DNA of 64,000 nt. It comes from Rhodanobacteraceae bacterium. Lineage in GTDB: Bacteria > Pseudomonadota > Gammaproteobacteria > Xanthomonadales > Xanthomonadaceae. The position numbers and the translations under genes were made by a program. Numbering within the stretch: position 1 is the stretch's first letter; each line of letters starts with the position of its first letter. Under the pieces are notes generated by a model. The model was not told the origin of the DNA. It saw only the letters and a program-made list of their open reading frames with translations, and did no database searches. The DNA lies in assembly GCA_024233975.1 (NCBI GenBank), contig JACKOX010000009.1, positions 1 through 64,000 of the forward strand, in the 5' to 3' direction. Below, piece by piece: positions 16,829 through 26,326 of the stretch.

Positions 16829-18991
16829 CTACTCGAGGCCGTCCTCGAAGATTGAATCCACGCCGAAATCGAACTTGAAGACTCCGAGAGCACTGCCGAT
16901 ATAGAGTTGCGCGCGCCGGCCGACGATTTTCAAGGCGCCTTTGTTTCCTTCGCCGAGACCAACACCGAGATCGGTGCCAATGATTCGGTTCTCCTTCCCC
17001 GGTGTTTCGATCCAGATGTGCTGGTCGTCAGCCAGCAACAGCGGTCCGTGGCTGTCCCCCAGTGATCGAACGAAGGTGGCATCACTGGAATAGTCCCGGC
17101 GGGAAAGCTCAGCTCCGGTGCAGGCGCGCCGCATGAATTGCGACTCACCGAATATCACGTGAACACAGGTGCCGCCATCAAATTCGATCGCGTGTCCGAT
17201 CGCATCGAAGTCGAGCTGGATGGACTGTTCGAGAAGGTGACTCTGGAGGTCGATGATGTGCACGCGACTTCCCACGCCCATGATGGCTTCGGGTTCCGTG
17301 TCGCCATCAAGGTCTGCGATCATCAAGCTCTCGGGAGCATCGACCTGGTAAGACGTGCTCTGCCACGCCATCTGTCCATCGCTCCCTGACAGCACGTGAA
17401 GCCGCCCTTGTGAGAGGACTGCAACGTCGGAGGAAGCATTGTTCCGCGGGATCGCTGCCAACTGGCTGTTTGGCGAGTAGTAGCTCGGCGTGGCTTCCAG
17501 CTCGGTTACCCAGAGCGCAGGCGCGGCTCCATTGTCGAAGGCGGCGATCTGCAGTGTGTTGCCGTAGAGGTATGTGGCTGAGACCAGCTCGGGCCTGGGG
17601 TCGGTGTCCAAATTCGTGGCTACCAGTGCCATTGGCTCGAAGTCGTCGTACGGATCGCCAATTCCGTTAGTGATGGCTAATTCCTGGCTACCGGAATTGC
17701 TGTTGAGGAACGCAATCGACGGAACGGCGAATTCGTCCTCTGAAACCAACAGTCTTCTGCTGACGGCAATCTCTTCAGCCACGTCGCCGCTGAAGTTTCC
17801 CAGCGCCAACGTCGAATATGGACCTTTCAGGAACTGTCCAACGAGTTGCGACTCATTCGCCCCATAGTTGACGAAGCTGATTCTACTGGGCCGACCGTCA
17901 TAGTTGGATGCTGCTGACCATAGAATGTCGAGGCCGTCAGTGTCGTCAAGTTCGCCGACGGCAAGTCCGGGCAAGTAGTGGTCGAAGTCCGGCGGCGACG
18001 TGTATTCGTAGATCTGACTATTCTGTCCGGGTGAGAAAGCTGCAATGCCGTAATAGCTGAAGCCAGTCACCAACTCGTCAAGACCATCGCCGTTGACGTC
18101 GGCCGAAAGCGCCTGGTCCACGTTGATCAGGTCGAGATCACTGATTGGGCTGTAGAAGGGTTGGGTTACGAACATGCGCGACGTGCCATAGTTCGAAAAC
18201 GCAACAAACTCCGGTCCTGTGGATGTTCCGAGGAAATTGCCGACGGCAACCTGTCCCGTGAACCCATCGAGAAACGTCCAGTCGGGCAACCAGGTGGCAC
18301 CGTCAACAACCGCACCACTTGGCGGGTTGTAGTCATCCTGGCTCGACAGGATCAATTCCAGTGCCGGATCGTCGTCCAGCTGAGCGGCAGTTATCCAGCG
18401 TCCCTCAAAGCCGGCCCCATCCCATACCAACGCCCCCGAGTCGAGGTCGAAGACAACCGGATTGCCATCGTAGTAGGTGGACGGACCGTAGCCTTCGAGC
18501 TTGCCATCTGCGTTGATATCGCCGACACCCGAGAACTCATAAAGCTGGGGAATAAACACGTCTGAAGCCCTGGAGAGGGCGGCGCCTTCAAAAGTGACGA
18601 GATGATATTCGTAGTTGTTCTGGAGATTCGCTACGACGATCCGGATGTCGCGACCATTTCCCGCCGGGACGATCTGGAGCTTGCCCAGTGCGGTCGCCCC
18701 TGTTGGGAGAGTTCGAACCTGCTCAACCCCCCATCTGCCGCTGACGTAGGAAAGGTAGGCGAGATACGGTTGGTACTCGTATGTAGTTTGTGGAGATCTG
18801 GCGGAGCCTAGGAAAACGATTTCGTTCTGACCATCACCGTTCATGTCGGCGATGGCAAGCCCATTCACACCCGGAGCGGTCAGACCGTAGTAGTTCGACC
18901 ATGTAGGCCCGCCTGCATTTGCTTCTGCGCAAGCCAGATGAGCAATCAACAGCACGCAAACGCCGAAGTTGGCGGGTTTGGGAATAGTCAT
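16829..18991 (-). CDS. Exported FG-GAP/VCBS-repeat protein with IFEDGLE tail
   Basis: 720 residues from ATG 18991 (AGGATC upstream); the open frame continues to 19861 but overlaps the NRDE gene and lacks a signal peptide. Signal peptide at 1-22 (ends ACAEANAG). Several calcium-loop repeats typical of integrin-type beta-propellers are visible: ADMNGDGQNEIVFLG, GDINADGKLEG, ADVNGDGLDELV and ADLDGDTEPEA. It probably folds as one or two seven-bladed propellers and binds Ca2+. The last residues, GVDSIFEDGLE, are the shared tail. Codon use and lower GC differ from core genes, suggesting an accessory gene. Confidence 0.82.
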   Translation of the reverse strand: MTIPKPANFGVCVLLIAHLACAEANAGGPTWSNYYGLTAPGVNGLAIADMNGDGQNEIVFLGSARSPQTTYEYQPYLAYLSYVSGRWGVEQVRTLPTGATALGKLQIVPAGNGRDIRIVVANLQNNYEYHLVTFEGAALSRASDVFIPQLYEFSGVGDINADGKLEGYGPSTYYDGNPVVFDLDSGALVWDGAGFEGRWITAAQLDDDPALELILSSQDDYNPPSGAVVDGATWLPDWTFLDGFTGQVAVGNFLGTSTGPEFVAFSNYGTSRMFVTQPFYSPISDLDLINVDQALSADVNGDGLDELVTGFSYYGIAAFSPGQNSQIYEYTSPPDFDHYLPGLAVGELDDTDGLDILWSAASNYDGRPSRISFVNYGANESQLVGQFLKGPYSTLALGNFSGDVAEEIAVSRRLLVSEDEFAVPSIAFLNSNSGSQELAITNGIGDPYDDFEPMALVATNLDTDPRPELVSATYLYGNTLQIAAFDNGAAPALWVTELEATPSYYSPNSQLAAIPRNNASSDVAVLSQGRLHVLSGSDGQMAWQSTSYQVDAPESLMIADLDGDTEPEAIMGVGSRVHIIDLQSHLLEQSIQLDFDAIGHAIEFDGGTCVHVIFGESQFMRRACTGAELSRRDYSSDATFVRSLGDSHGPLLLADDQHIWIETPGKENRIIGTDLGVGLGEGNKGALKIVGRRAQLYIGSALGVFKFDFGVDSIFEDGLE

Positions 18992-19111
18992 CAAGGATCC
19001 TGACGATTTGATTATCTTGGCCAGAATATCCGCTTGGCGTGCCTTTCGCGACGTGTCCACAGATCTGCGGAGCAGGCGTGAGTCCGCATTCATCGCTGCT
19101 ACCATCGCGGC

Positions 19112-19888
19112 ATGTGTTTGATCGCTTTTGCCTGGAAGATGCATCCGCGTTGGCCGCTGATCCTCATCGGCAATCGCGACGAGTGGCATGCGCGTGCGGC
19201 GACCGAGGCAGGGTTCCAGCCTGATGCGCCGCCGGTTTATGGCGGTCGTGATCTGGAAGCGAATGGAGGGTGGCTGCAGGTTTCCGCACGCGCACGTCTC
19301 GCGGCCGTGACCAATGTTCGCCTCGGGCCGGCGACCAGGTCTGCGCCACGGTCGCGCGGCGCGCTTGTCGCCGACTTCGTTCGTGACACGATCAACGGCG
19401 AGCGCTGGCTGGATGCGCTGGCGCCGGATGCCGCGGACTACGGTCCATTCCAGTTGCTGCTCTGGGACGGCGAGCAATTGCTGCTTGCCGGCAACCAGCC
19501 GTCGTTCTTCCAGCAACCGATAGAAGCGGGCGTGCACGGTCTGTCGAACGGCCCGTTCGACGCGCCCTGGCCCAAGGTGCGGCGACTGCGTGCGGCGCTC
19601 GAAGATTGGCTGGCGGCGGACACGACATCCAGCGAGCCCGGCCTCGAACCGTTGTTCACCGTACTGGCCGACACCCGCATCGCACCTGACGACGAGTTGC
19701 CCGATACCGGCGTTGGCCTGGAGATGGAGCGCTGGCTGTCGTCGCCCTTCGTCATGGGAGATCGCTACGGCACGCGCTGCAGCAGCATCGTGCTGGTCGG
19801 TCGTGACCAGATCACTTTCGTCGAGCGTCGCTTTGGTCCCGACGGCGTCGAACAGGGACAAAGCGAGGCGACGATTCCGCTGAGCTAG
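19112..19888 (+). CDS. NRDE (TANGO2-like) family protein
   Basis: 258 residues. Starts MCLIAFAW with the conserved N-terminal cysteine at position 2, followed by the family motif NRDEWHAR, and has YGGRDLEANGGWL and VTNVR downstream. These match PF05742 (NRDE, TANGO2 homologues). The N-terminal Cys-nucleophile-like arrangement suggests an Ntn-type hydrolase fold, but the activity is not established; eukaryotic TANGO2 has been linked to heme handling and lipid metabolism. Cytoplasmic, no signal peptide. Divergent from the FG-GAP gene. Confidence 0.85.
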   Translation: MCLIAFAWKMHPRWPLILIGNRDEWHARAATEAGFQPDAPPVYGGRDLEANGGWLQVSARARLAAVTNVRLGPATRSAPRSRGALVADFVRDTINGERWLDALAPDAADYGPFQLLLWDGEQLLLAGNQPSFFQQPIEAGVHGLSNGPFDAPWPKVRRLRAALEDWLAADTTSSEPGLEPLFTVLADTRIAPDDELPDTGVGLEMERWLSSPFVMGDRYGTRCSSIVLVGRDQITFVERRFGPDGVEQGQSEATIPLS

Positions 19889-20035
19889 CGCGCATCGATG
19901 GAATCAGAGTACGGTTGCCCGCCTTCGGGTTTGCTCGCCGCTTCGTGCGCTCGAAACACACCCCATCCCGCCGAGCCGTCGACGCCCGCCGGTGACTGGC
20001 TCGCCATCCTTGCGGCGCATCGACTGGAGCAATGC

Positions 20036-21103
20036 ATGAATTTTCGGACATCCGCCTTCTTGTTGGGACTTTCGCTGTTTGTCGCGGGACTCGCGCACGC
20101 ACAGGTGGCGATCACTGGCCTTGATCAGAACATGGCGGGGCCGCGTGCCAAGGTGCTGGTGCTAGGCAGCTCTCACCTAGCGCAGATTCCGGGTGGTTTC
20201 GATCCGGCTGCGCTGGCGCCGTTGATGGATCGTCTTGCGGCCTTCAATCCGGACATCATCACCATCGAAGCGTTGTCGGGTGAGGACTGCGACCGCATGG
20301 CACGGCTGCCCGCTGTCTATGGGCCGGCCGAAGACAATTCCTATTGCCGCGATACGGCGGCGATCCAGAAAGCCACCGGTCTGGATTTCCTGACCGCCAT
20401 CGGCAAAGTCAACGACAACCTGAAGCACTGGCCAGAAAAGCCCACGCCGGTGCAGCGTCGACAGCTGGCATCGTTGTTTCTCGCCGCGGACGATCGCAGC
20501 TCTGCGCTGGTGCAGTGGCTGCAGTTGCCGGAAAAGGAGCAACGTGCCGGCGATGGTCTGGACGAAACGCTGGTCGAACTGCTGAAAAAGCGCGAGGCAT
20601 CGCTGAACGAAAGTGATCGCATTGGTGCCCGCCTTGCCGCACGATTGGGCCTCAATCGACTGCATGCCGTTGACGACCACACCGGCGACAACCTCGACAT
20701 CGATGATGTCGACGCCTTCGGCAAGGCGATCCAGTCGGCATGGCAATCGGGTGCTGCCGCGTTCCAGTCGCTGCGTGAGAAGCAGGACGCGTTGCTCAAG
20801 GCGGGCGACTTCCTTGGCATGTACCGTCTGATCAACAGCCCGGACTATCTACGCACCAGCATCCACGCGGATTTCGCCCAGGCCCTGGCGGAAACCTCGT
20901 CGGCGCACTACGGCCAGCAGTACGTGGCCGGTTGGGAAACCCGCAACCTGCGCATGGTGGCCAACATCCGCGCCAGCTTCAGCGACCGACCCGGCGCCTG
21001 TGTGCTGGTGATCGTCGGCAGCACGCACAAACCGTGGTTCGACACCCTGCTGGGCCAGATGCTGGGCGTGGATATCGTGGATGCGGCGGCGGTGCTCAAA
21101 TAG
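20036..21103 (+). CDS. Exported DUF5694-like protein
   Basis: 355 residues from ATG 20036 (GGAGC upstream); the 46 upstream codons lack protein character. Signal peptide at 1-22 (ends LAHAQ). Opens with KVLVLGSSHLAQ and continues with IITIEALSGEDCD, then ends VLVIVGSTHKPWFDTLLGQM. The G-S-S-H and G-S-T-H pair, with Glu between, recalls the TraB/ChaN-like metal-binding fold, consistent with DUF5694. The role is unknown; a periplasmic hydrolase is conceivable. Convergent with the VIT-domain gene downstream. Confidence 0.7.
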   Translation: MNFRTSAFLLGLSLFVAGLAHAQVAITGLDQNMAGPRAKVLVLGSSHLAQIPGGFDPAALAPLMDRLAAFNPDIITIEALSGEDCDRMARLPAVYGPAEDNSYCRDTAAIQKATGLDFLTAIGKVNDNLKHWPEKPTPVQRRQLASLFLAADDRSSALVQWLQLPEKEQRAGDGLDETLVELLKKREASLNESDRIGARLAARLGLNRLHAVDDHTGDNLDIDDVDAFGKAIQSAWQSGAAAFQSLREKQDALLKAGDFLGMYRLINSPDYLRTSIHADFAQALAETSSAHYGQQYVAGWETRNLRMVANIRASFSDRPGACVLVIVGSTHKPWFDTLLGQMLGVDIVDAAAVLK

Positions 21104-21167
21104 CGCACCGCCGATGATCGTTTGACGTTGATCGCGTCAAGAATGCCCAGCGTTGGTCGCTTGCCGA

Positions 21168-24083
21168 CTATTCAACATCGAACTCGCCGACCAGCGTGCT
21201 TCCACTGGTTTCCGTCAGTCGCAGGCTGACCAGCTTCTCCTCAGTCCTAGTCGTGCCGAATTTGGTCGTGAAGCGGAGATGTAGCGACGTTGGTCCGGCA
21301 ACCTGCTGCTGCCGGTCGCCGAAGTAGTTGACCTCGACCTTGTAGCGGCCCGGCTTGGCGATGCGTAGCGCGAACTCCTCCGGGCCATAGCCGCCGGTGA
21401 AATCGTTCGACATGTGGCCGCCCTGATAGGTCAGCTTGTGGCTGTAGAAACACTTCTCGCCGTTGGGGTCGGTGACCCACAGATCCATGTCGCTGTTGTC
21501 GGCATCCCAGGTCAACACTACCCGCAGGTCCAGCGGCAGATTGCGGCGCAGGCGTGGGTCGAGGCGGCTGGCATCCAGCGTGGTCTTCGCATTCGCGACA
21601 ATGGCGTTGAGCTCGGTGAGCGCGATCAGCTCGATGTCGGAGAAACGACCGTCCCAGGGACGGAGTACGACTTCCGCCAGTGCATCGATGGCTTCCTGCT
21701 CGCGTCCCGCCGCGGCAAGCGCGTTGCCGAGGTCGCGGAAGGACTGCGGCTCGTAGTCGGCCATGCGCAGCACCTTCTCGAACACGGGCACGGCCAGTTC
21801 CGGCTCGCCTGCCTGCATCAGTCGGTAGCCGAGTACGCGCAGGATGTGACGGTTGTCGAGATCCATCTCGGCGATGTTCGACAGCACGCGCAGGGCCAGC
21901 GGCTTCTGGTCACGTTCGATCAGCACGTCGGCTACGTCGAGGTAGAAGCCGACGCTCTCGGCATGATCCGGTCGCAGCTTCAGGTAATCGGCATACAGCG
22001 CATCGGCGCTGGCCGCCTTCAGTTCCACCACATACGGCGCATCCGATTGCCAGCCCTTGATATCGATACTGACCTGCGATTCGGGCGTCGAGTCACTTTC
22101 TCCATCGCGTGTTGTGCCGGGTGCGAGCAGTGCTACCGGGCTTGCCTCTTCCGCGCGTGGTGCGGGGGTGGCCATCTCGCGAGCAAGAGCTGGCTCCGCG
22201 TCAGTGGGCTCATCAAAGACGACGGGCGGCGGCGGAGGTTCCAGGGCTATCGAGCGGAGCGCGGCGCCGGAGCCGTTTGGCGCGTTGGCGATGAGCTTCT
22301 CCCGCTTCGGCTTCGGTGGCTTGCCTTTCGGGAAGTCGTGTTCCCACCATTCGACCCGCTGCTTGAATGCAGCAAGCACTTCCTCCGCATGGGAATCGCG
22401 TGCGCTTTCGCGTTGCGCATTGCGTTCGTTGAGCAGGGTGGCAAATGCCTGTGCCAATTCTGGCGGCGGCGCGATGTCGTGCTCGACATAGTCCTCCACG
22501 CGGTCGAGCACGATCAGCGAGGTTTCGCTGGTGGCCATGCCGAAGCGGGCGCCGAGTTGCGCGATGGCCTTTCGATTCAGTTCCGGCTGCGCGGCCAATC
22601 TTGCCAGTCGGTACGAAGCCCAGGTCTGTGCGGCGAGCGGGCTTTTGGGTGTGTCCGGATTGATGGTGAGCTGGCTTTCGCTACCGTTCCCCAATTTGAC
22701 CGTCAGCGTGGCGCCTTTCGAGAGCAGGCGGCCAGCAACGCGCAGGTAGCCGTCAGTGCCGCCAGTGGGCGCGGTTTCGAGGTCCGCGAGACCGTCGCCA
22801 GACAGACTGACGATGCGAGGATGCTCGGTGAGCAGGGTTTCGACGGTTTTCGCGGCCCGCCCGGACTGAAGGTCGATCAACTGGCCGCCGCTGGATTCGG
22901 CCAGCGCGCGGAGGCGATCACGATCCGCCGATGCCGATGCATTGATGGCATACAGGCGCTGACTGGGTGCCAGTTTGCCGAAGCCCAACGGGCCATAGTT
23001 GAGCAGGCCATCGGACACCAGCAGGTACTCGCCGATGCCTGTCTCGGGCTGCCAATCGGCCAGCGCGCTGGCGCCGTCGTACTGCGTTGCCTCAAGGGCT
23101 TCCCGCAGCGCCTGCCAATCGCCATCGACGATACGGAAATCCTGTGCCGGTTCGGCGCGATCACGCAGGCGGATCAGGCGCACGTTGCCGTCGCCAAGCG
23201 CCTTGAAGTAGGCATCCAGCAATGCCAGTTCATCGGCATGATCGTGCTTGCCGGCGCTCATGGAACTGTCCCAGAGCAGGCCGATCCGGGATGGCGGCTT
23301 GCGCGGCATGGAGCGCGACTCTATCGGCAGTTCGGCGACGAAGTAGGTGTTGTCACCACGCGCCTCGACCGACGCCTGCGGCTTCCTTGGTGTTCTCAGC
23401 AGCAGTTCCACGTCACCCTTCAGCGCGAATTTCTGGCGGGCAACACGCGCCTGGAACAGCCCGCGCTCCGATTTGAAGGGAAGCACGCCGAAAATGCCGC
23501 TTGCTTGCGGCCTTGCCGTTGCGTCGCTGTCGATCTCCAGCGTGAAATCGTCAACGGTGCTGCCGTATGCCAGGGGCAGGCGGTAGCGACGCCAACGATC
23601 CTGGCGGACAAGCGACTCGGTGTAGCGCAATTCGACGACGCGTTCGCCGTTGGCCGGAATCGGATAGACGCGGAGGCGGAAGTTGTTGCCCTGCGTCTTC
23701 TCAAGCAAGGCCGGGTCGACGTTCCTGCGCTCGATGTCCTCGAAGACCTGCCGACCGCGGGACTTCTGAACCGGCACCGCCGGGCGAAGGTGGCCGTCGA
23801 AATCGAGCGCGAAGCCGGTGACCTGCTGTCCATCCAGCAGTGGGAACTGTAGGTTGCCTTCGAGCTGGCGATCATTCGGGTTGTGGAAGGTCATTCGCAC
23901 AACGGTTTCCGCCAGGCCGCCGCGAAGGTGCGCGGATACCGCCAGCGACTGCAGCTCGATGGGCTTCTCGCCGCGAAGCGTTTCCATCAGCGGTTTCGGC
24001 GAATCCGAGGGCTGTGCCGATGCCACGGCAGCAAAACCGAGAGAGAGAAGCAGGGTGGCGAAGACATGCGCTATCCGGTTCAA
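21168..24083 (-). CDS. Exported VIT and vWA domain protein with TPR-like and DUF2135 tail
   Basis: About 971 residues. No ATG fits; TTG at 24083 has GGAG six bases upstream and leads straight into a signal peptide (ends AVASAQ). Order: VIT domain (about 35-170, RMTFHNPNDRQLEGNLQFPL); von Willebrand A-like region (about 255-420, LLWDSSMSAGKH giving a MIDAS-type DxSxS); a Pro/Glu-rich linker; helical repeats (about 680-830); and a DUF2135 domain at the end (DMDLWVTDPNGEKCFYSH, MSNDFTGGYGPEEF). The architecture matches large periplasmic or surface proteins related to YfaP. Function unknown; adhesion or complex assembly is likely from the vWA fold. Confidence 0.8.
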   Translation of the reverse strand: MNRIAHVFATLLLSLGFAAVASAQPSDSPKPLMETLRGEKPIELQSLAVSAHLRGGLAETVVRMTFHNPNDRQLEGNLQFPLLDGQQVTGFALDFDGHLRPAVPVQKSRGRQVFEDIERRNVDPALLEKTQGNNFRLRVYPIPANGERVVELRYTESLVRQDRWRRYRLPLAYGSTVDDFTLEIDSDATARPQASGIFGVLPFKSERGLFQARVARQKFALKGDVELLLRTPRKPQASVEARGDNTYFVAELPIESRSMPRKPPSRIGLLWDSSMSAGKHDHADELALLDAYFKALGDGNVRLIRLRDRAEPAQDFRIVDGDWQALREALEATQYDGASALADWQPETGIGEYLLVSDGLLNYGPLGFGKLAPSQRLYAINASASADRDRLRALAESSGGQLIDLQSGRAAKTVETLLTEHPRIVSLSGDGLADLETAPTGGTDGYLRVAGRLLSKGATLTVKLGNGSESQLTINPDTPKSPLAAQTWASYRLARLAAQPELNRKAIAQLGARFGMATSETSLIVLDRVEDYVEHDIAPPPELAQAFATLLNERNAQRESARDSHAEEVLAAFKQRVEWWEHDFPKGKPPKPKREKLIANAPNGSGAALRSIALEPPPPPVVFDEPTDAEPALAREMATPAPRAEEASPVALLAPGTTRDGESDSTPESQVSIDIKGWQSDAPYVVELKAASADALYADYLKLRPDHAESVGFYLDVADVLIERDQKPLALRVLSNIAEMDLDNRHILRVLGYRLMQAGEPELAVPVFEKVLRMADYEPQSFRDLGNALAAAGREQEAIDALAEVVLRPWDGRFSDIELIALTELNAIVANAKTTLDASRLDPRLRRNLPLDLRVVLTWDADNSDMDLWVTDPNGEKCFYSHKLTYQGGHMSNDFTGGYGPEEFALRIAKPGRYKVEVNYFGDRQQQVAGPTSLHLRFTTKFGTTRTEEKLVSLRLTETSGSTLVGEFDVE

Positions 24084-24244
24084 GGTGCTCTCCAAGGGGC
24101 AACGGCTCGTGACTACGGAGGAGGATATAACGCGTGGGCAGTGAAACCGGGGTTGGGTTGCCTCCGAGAGCGTTTCGGGATTCTCCGTATACTCGGCCGA
24201 GGGGCCGTGGCTGATCCGGTCATCTTCGTGGGGAGCGGCTCGCC

Positions 24245-25078
24245 ATGTTGTTGCGGATCTTCAGTCGGGAACGCTTCAAGGTCTTTGCCAGCAGCAAGTT
24301 CCATCACTATCTGCTGCATGCGTCGGGAGAACTGCTGCTGGTTGTCGTGGGCATCCTCATCGCCCTGCAGATCGACAACTGGAACAACGATCGCATTGCG
24401 CAGGACGAGATCCGCGAGCTGGCGCTCAACCTCTCCGAGGCCATCGATCGCGACATGCGGATGCTGAAGCCGGTGGAGCGGCAGATTCGTGTCAGCATGC
24501 GTCAATCCGAACTGTTGGCCGACTATCTGCGTGATCGTCCGTTGGAAGAGCTGGACAACGCCGAGTTGTTCTTCCTGACGCGCTATTTGGGCTACCGGCC
24601 CTATGGATGGAATCGCGCGGCGATGGAGCAGCTCAAGGCGGCCAGCGGTCTGCGCCAGATGCGCAACCGCGAGCTGGCGGAGCGCATTTCCGACTACGAC
24701 GCATTGGTGCAGCATCTGGATCAGGACTATCGCGAGGATGAGGCCTCGGTACGGGCGGCGGTCAATCTGGTCCAGTCATTGGTCGACCAGAACTACGACA
24801 AAGCGGACCTGTACGACGAGATCGATCTGACAGACGACTTGCCGGACTCGGTGATCGAGCAGCGCATCAGGGGCTTCCACGAAACGGAGGCCTACCACCG
24901 CCTGGCTGCGTTCCGGAAACCCCTGTTGTCGACCGATCTGGCTGCGTTTCGCCAGCTCGCGAACATGAGCCGCCGCTACGCCGTTATCACCCGTCCACGC
25001 CCCAACATCGAGCTGCCGCGCCTGCGGAGCTACGCCGCCGAGATCCAGCAGATGATCGACGACGAGTACCGCAAGTAG
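24245..25078 (+). CDS. DUF6090-like membrane-anchored protein
   Basis: 277 residues. A single N-terminal membrane helix (about 25-45) lies in HASGELLLVVVGILIALQID followed by NWNNDR, the hallmark of the DUF6090 family. The rest is alpha-helical, rich in charged residues, and probably sits on one side of the membrane. A TATACT -10-like box lies at 24188-24193. It diverges from the VIT gene; the two may share control. No function is known for the family. Confidence 0.75.
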   Translation: MLLRIFSRERFKVFASSKFHHYLLHASGELLLVVVGILIALQIDNWNNDRIAQDEIRELALNLSEAIDRDMRMLKPVERQIRVSMRQSELLADYLRDRPLEELDNAELFFLTRYLGYRPYGWNRAAMEQLKAASGLRQMRNRELAERISDYDALVQHLDQDYREDEASVRAAVNLVQSLVDQNYDKADLYDEIDLTDDLPDSVIEQRIRGFHETEAYHRLAAFRKPLLSTDLAAFRQLANMSRRYAVITRPRPNIELPRLRSYAAEIQQMIDDEYRK

Positions 25079-25145
25079 CATCGAGATCGGTTAACGGTGT
25101 GCCCGCGAAGAACTGGTGTGGGCTTCATCCCCGACGGGTGGCTGG

Positions 25146-25367
25146 TCAGGCGGCGTCTTCGGAGAGCAGCTGCCGCATCCGCGTGGCGGCCTGGATCTGA
25201 TGGGCGGAAAAGCGATCCTGGAGGCGTGCGTGCGCGCGCTGGATGGCGACGGTGAGGAGGTGGCTGGAGCGGGGTTTCTCCGATGGAGAAGCGCCATCCA
25301 TGGAGTCGACCATGGACTGCATCTCGGCGATTCTTCCCAGCTCGTCGAGCAATTCCCGGATCGTCAT
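25146..25367 (-). CDS. Small cytoplasmic helical protein, unknown function
   Basis: 73 residues. ATG 25367 follows a very strong ribosome site (GGGAAGGGAG, 5 bases from the start), which argues that it is translated. The protein is helical (LLDELGRIAEMQSMVDSMDG, later RMRQLLSEDAA) with no signal peptide or cysteine. It is convergent with the DUF6090 gene, 67 bases away. I do not recognise it; small helical proteins like this can be regulators or granule-associated, but nothing here decides that. Confidence 0.5.
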   Translation of the reverse strand: MTIRELLDELGRIAEMQSMVDSMDGASPSEKPRSSHLLTVAIQRAHARLQDRFSAHQIQAATRMRQLLSEDAA

Positions 25368-25648
25368 CGTGGCTCCCTTCCCAGTCGCGATGAGCGTTGA
25401 TTGCGGTGGACTTTACGAAGTCCCTGTGGTGTTTTCCGCAACGGAAACCCGCAATTTCGTCGCGTACCGACATGCGGATAGCGAACACCGACCAAGGGCC
25501 ATTTTGGCCCGATACCGGGTCGTGAAAAAACACCGCAGTTGTTACAAAAGGTGACGTGACCCGTTGCGATGCCCGGAAGTGCGCAAAAAAACAGGGACAT
25601 GTCTTGCCGACGCGTCACAATCCGTTCTTCCTGGCTGGGAAGCATCGC

Positions 25649-25993
25649 TTGAAGCACGTTCTTTTCCTCTGCAGCCGCAATCGCTTGCGCAGTCCGACGG
25701 CTGAGCGTGTGTTTGCCGACTGGCCGGGTGTGGAGACGCAGTCGGCTGGTCTGGCGACGGATGCCGACAGCCCGCTGGATGCCGAAACGCTGGACTGGGC
25801 GGACATCATCGTCGTGATGGAAAAGTCGCATCGCCGCCGGCTGCAGGAGCGATTCGGCACGCGCCTGCGCGGCCAGCGCGTGATCTGCCTCGACATCCCC
25901 GATGACTACGACTACATGCAGCCAGAGCTGGTGGCGCTGCTGAGGGTAAAGGTGGCGAAGTTCCTGCCTGTATCGACGAGAACAGCTGAATGA
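25649..25993 (+). CDS. Low-molecular-weight protein tyrosine phosphatase-like protein
   Basis: 114 residues if started at TTG 25649 (GGGA about 8 bases upstream), where the family's first strand KHVLFLCSRN begins; ATG 25556 would add an unneeded 31-residue extension. The P-loop C(x)5R is intact as CSRNRLRS, followed by PTAERVF. The acidic DIPDDYDYM near the end supplies the usual general-acid position, and WADIIVVMEKSH matches LMW-PTP relatives. It is shorter than classical LMW-PTPs (about 155) and belongs to the small subgroup found in many gammaproteobacteria. The substrate is unknown. Confidence 0.7.
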   Translation: MKHVLFLCSRNRLRSPTAERVFADWPGVETQSAGLATDADSPLDAETLDWADIIVVMEKSHRRRLQERFGTRLRGQRVICLDIPDDYDYMQPELVALLRVKVAKFLPVSTRTAE

Positions 25994-26326
25994 TGGCCCA
26001 GCTATTGGGGCCGCTGGTGATGGCGATCCTGGCATCAGTTGCCTCGGGCACGCTGGCGAACCGGCTTCGCCGTACTGCACCCGACCTGCATAAGTCTGTC
26101 GACTCGCCAATGAGCAAGAGAAGTGGCCCTTCTGGGTGCTGCACTTTTTGTCGCGCAGGAAGTGACGCGAACTTCCTGCGCGATGGAGGCCGTCGGCGGC
26201 CTTCACTATCGCAGCCCATGGCCTGTCCGTGGCATGGATGGTCTGCCTGATGATTCGCCTGCTGTCATCGGCATGAGGCCCGCTGGTGTTTCAAAACTTG
26301 GCGCCAACAAGTCGTTGTAATGCTGC
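25994..26326. repeat. Intergenic stretch with a perfect 13-bp inverted repeat
   Basis: No convincing gene. The main feature is TCGCGCAGGAAGT (26151-26163) and its exact complement ACTTCCTGCGCGA (26171-26183) around a 7-base loop, GACGCGA. A T run precedes it on the plus strand rather than following, so it does not look like a standard terminator for either neighbour; it may be a protein site or structured RNA. A smaller GGCCG/CGGCC hairpin follows at about 26188-26201. Confidence 0.45.

Noticed and set aside
18992..19861. N-terminal extension of the FG-GAP protein by about 290 codons
   Set aside because: It overlaps the NRDE gene on the other strand, and a signal peptide begins right at 18991.
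21414..23852. 812-codon open frame opposite the VIT gene
   Set aside because: No recognisable domain; the minus strand has VIT, vWA and DUF2135 signatures.
25990..26250. Possible 86-residue protein starting on the stop of the phosphatase-like gene
   Set aside because: Hydrophobic start but no conserved features, and the sequence after residue 35 looks non-coding and contains the palindrome.
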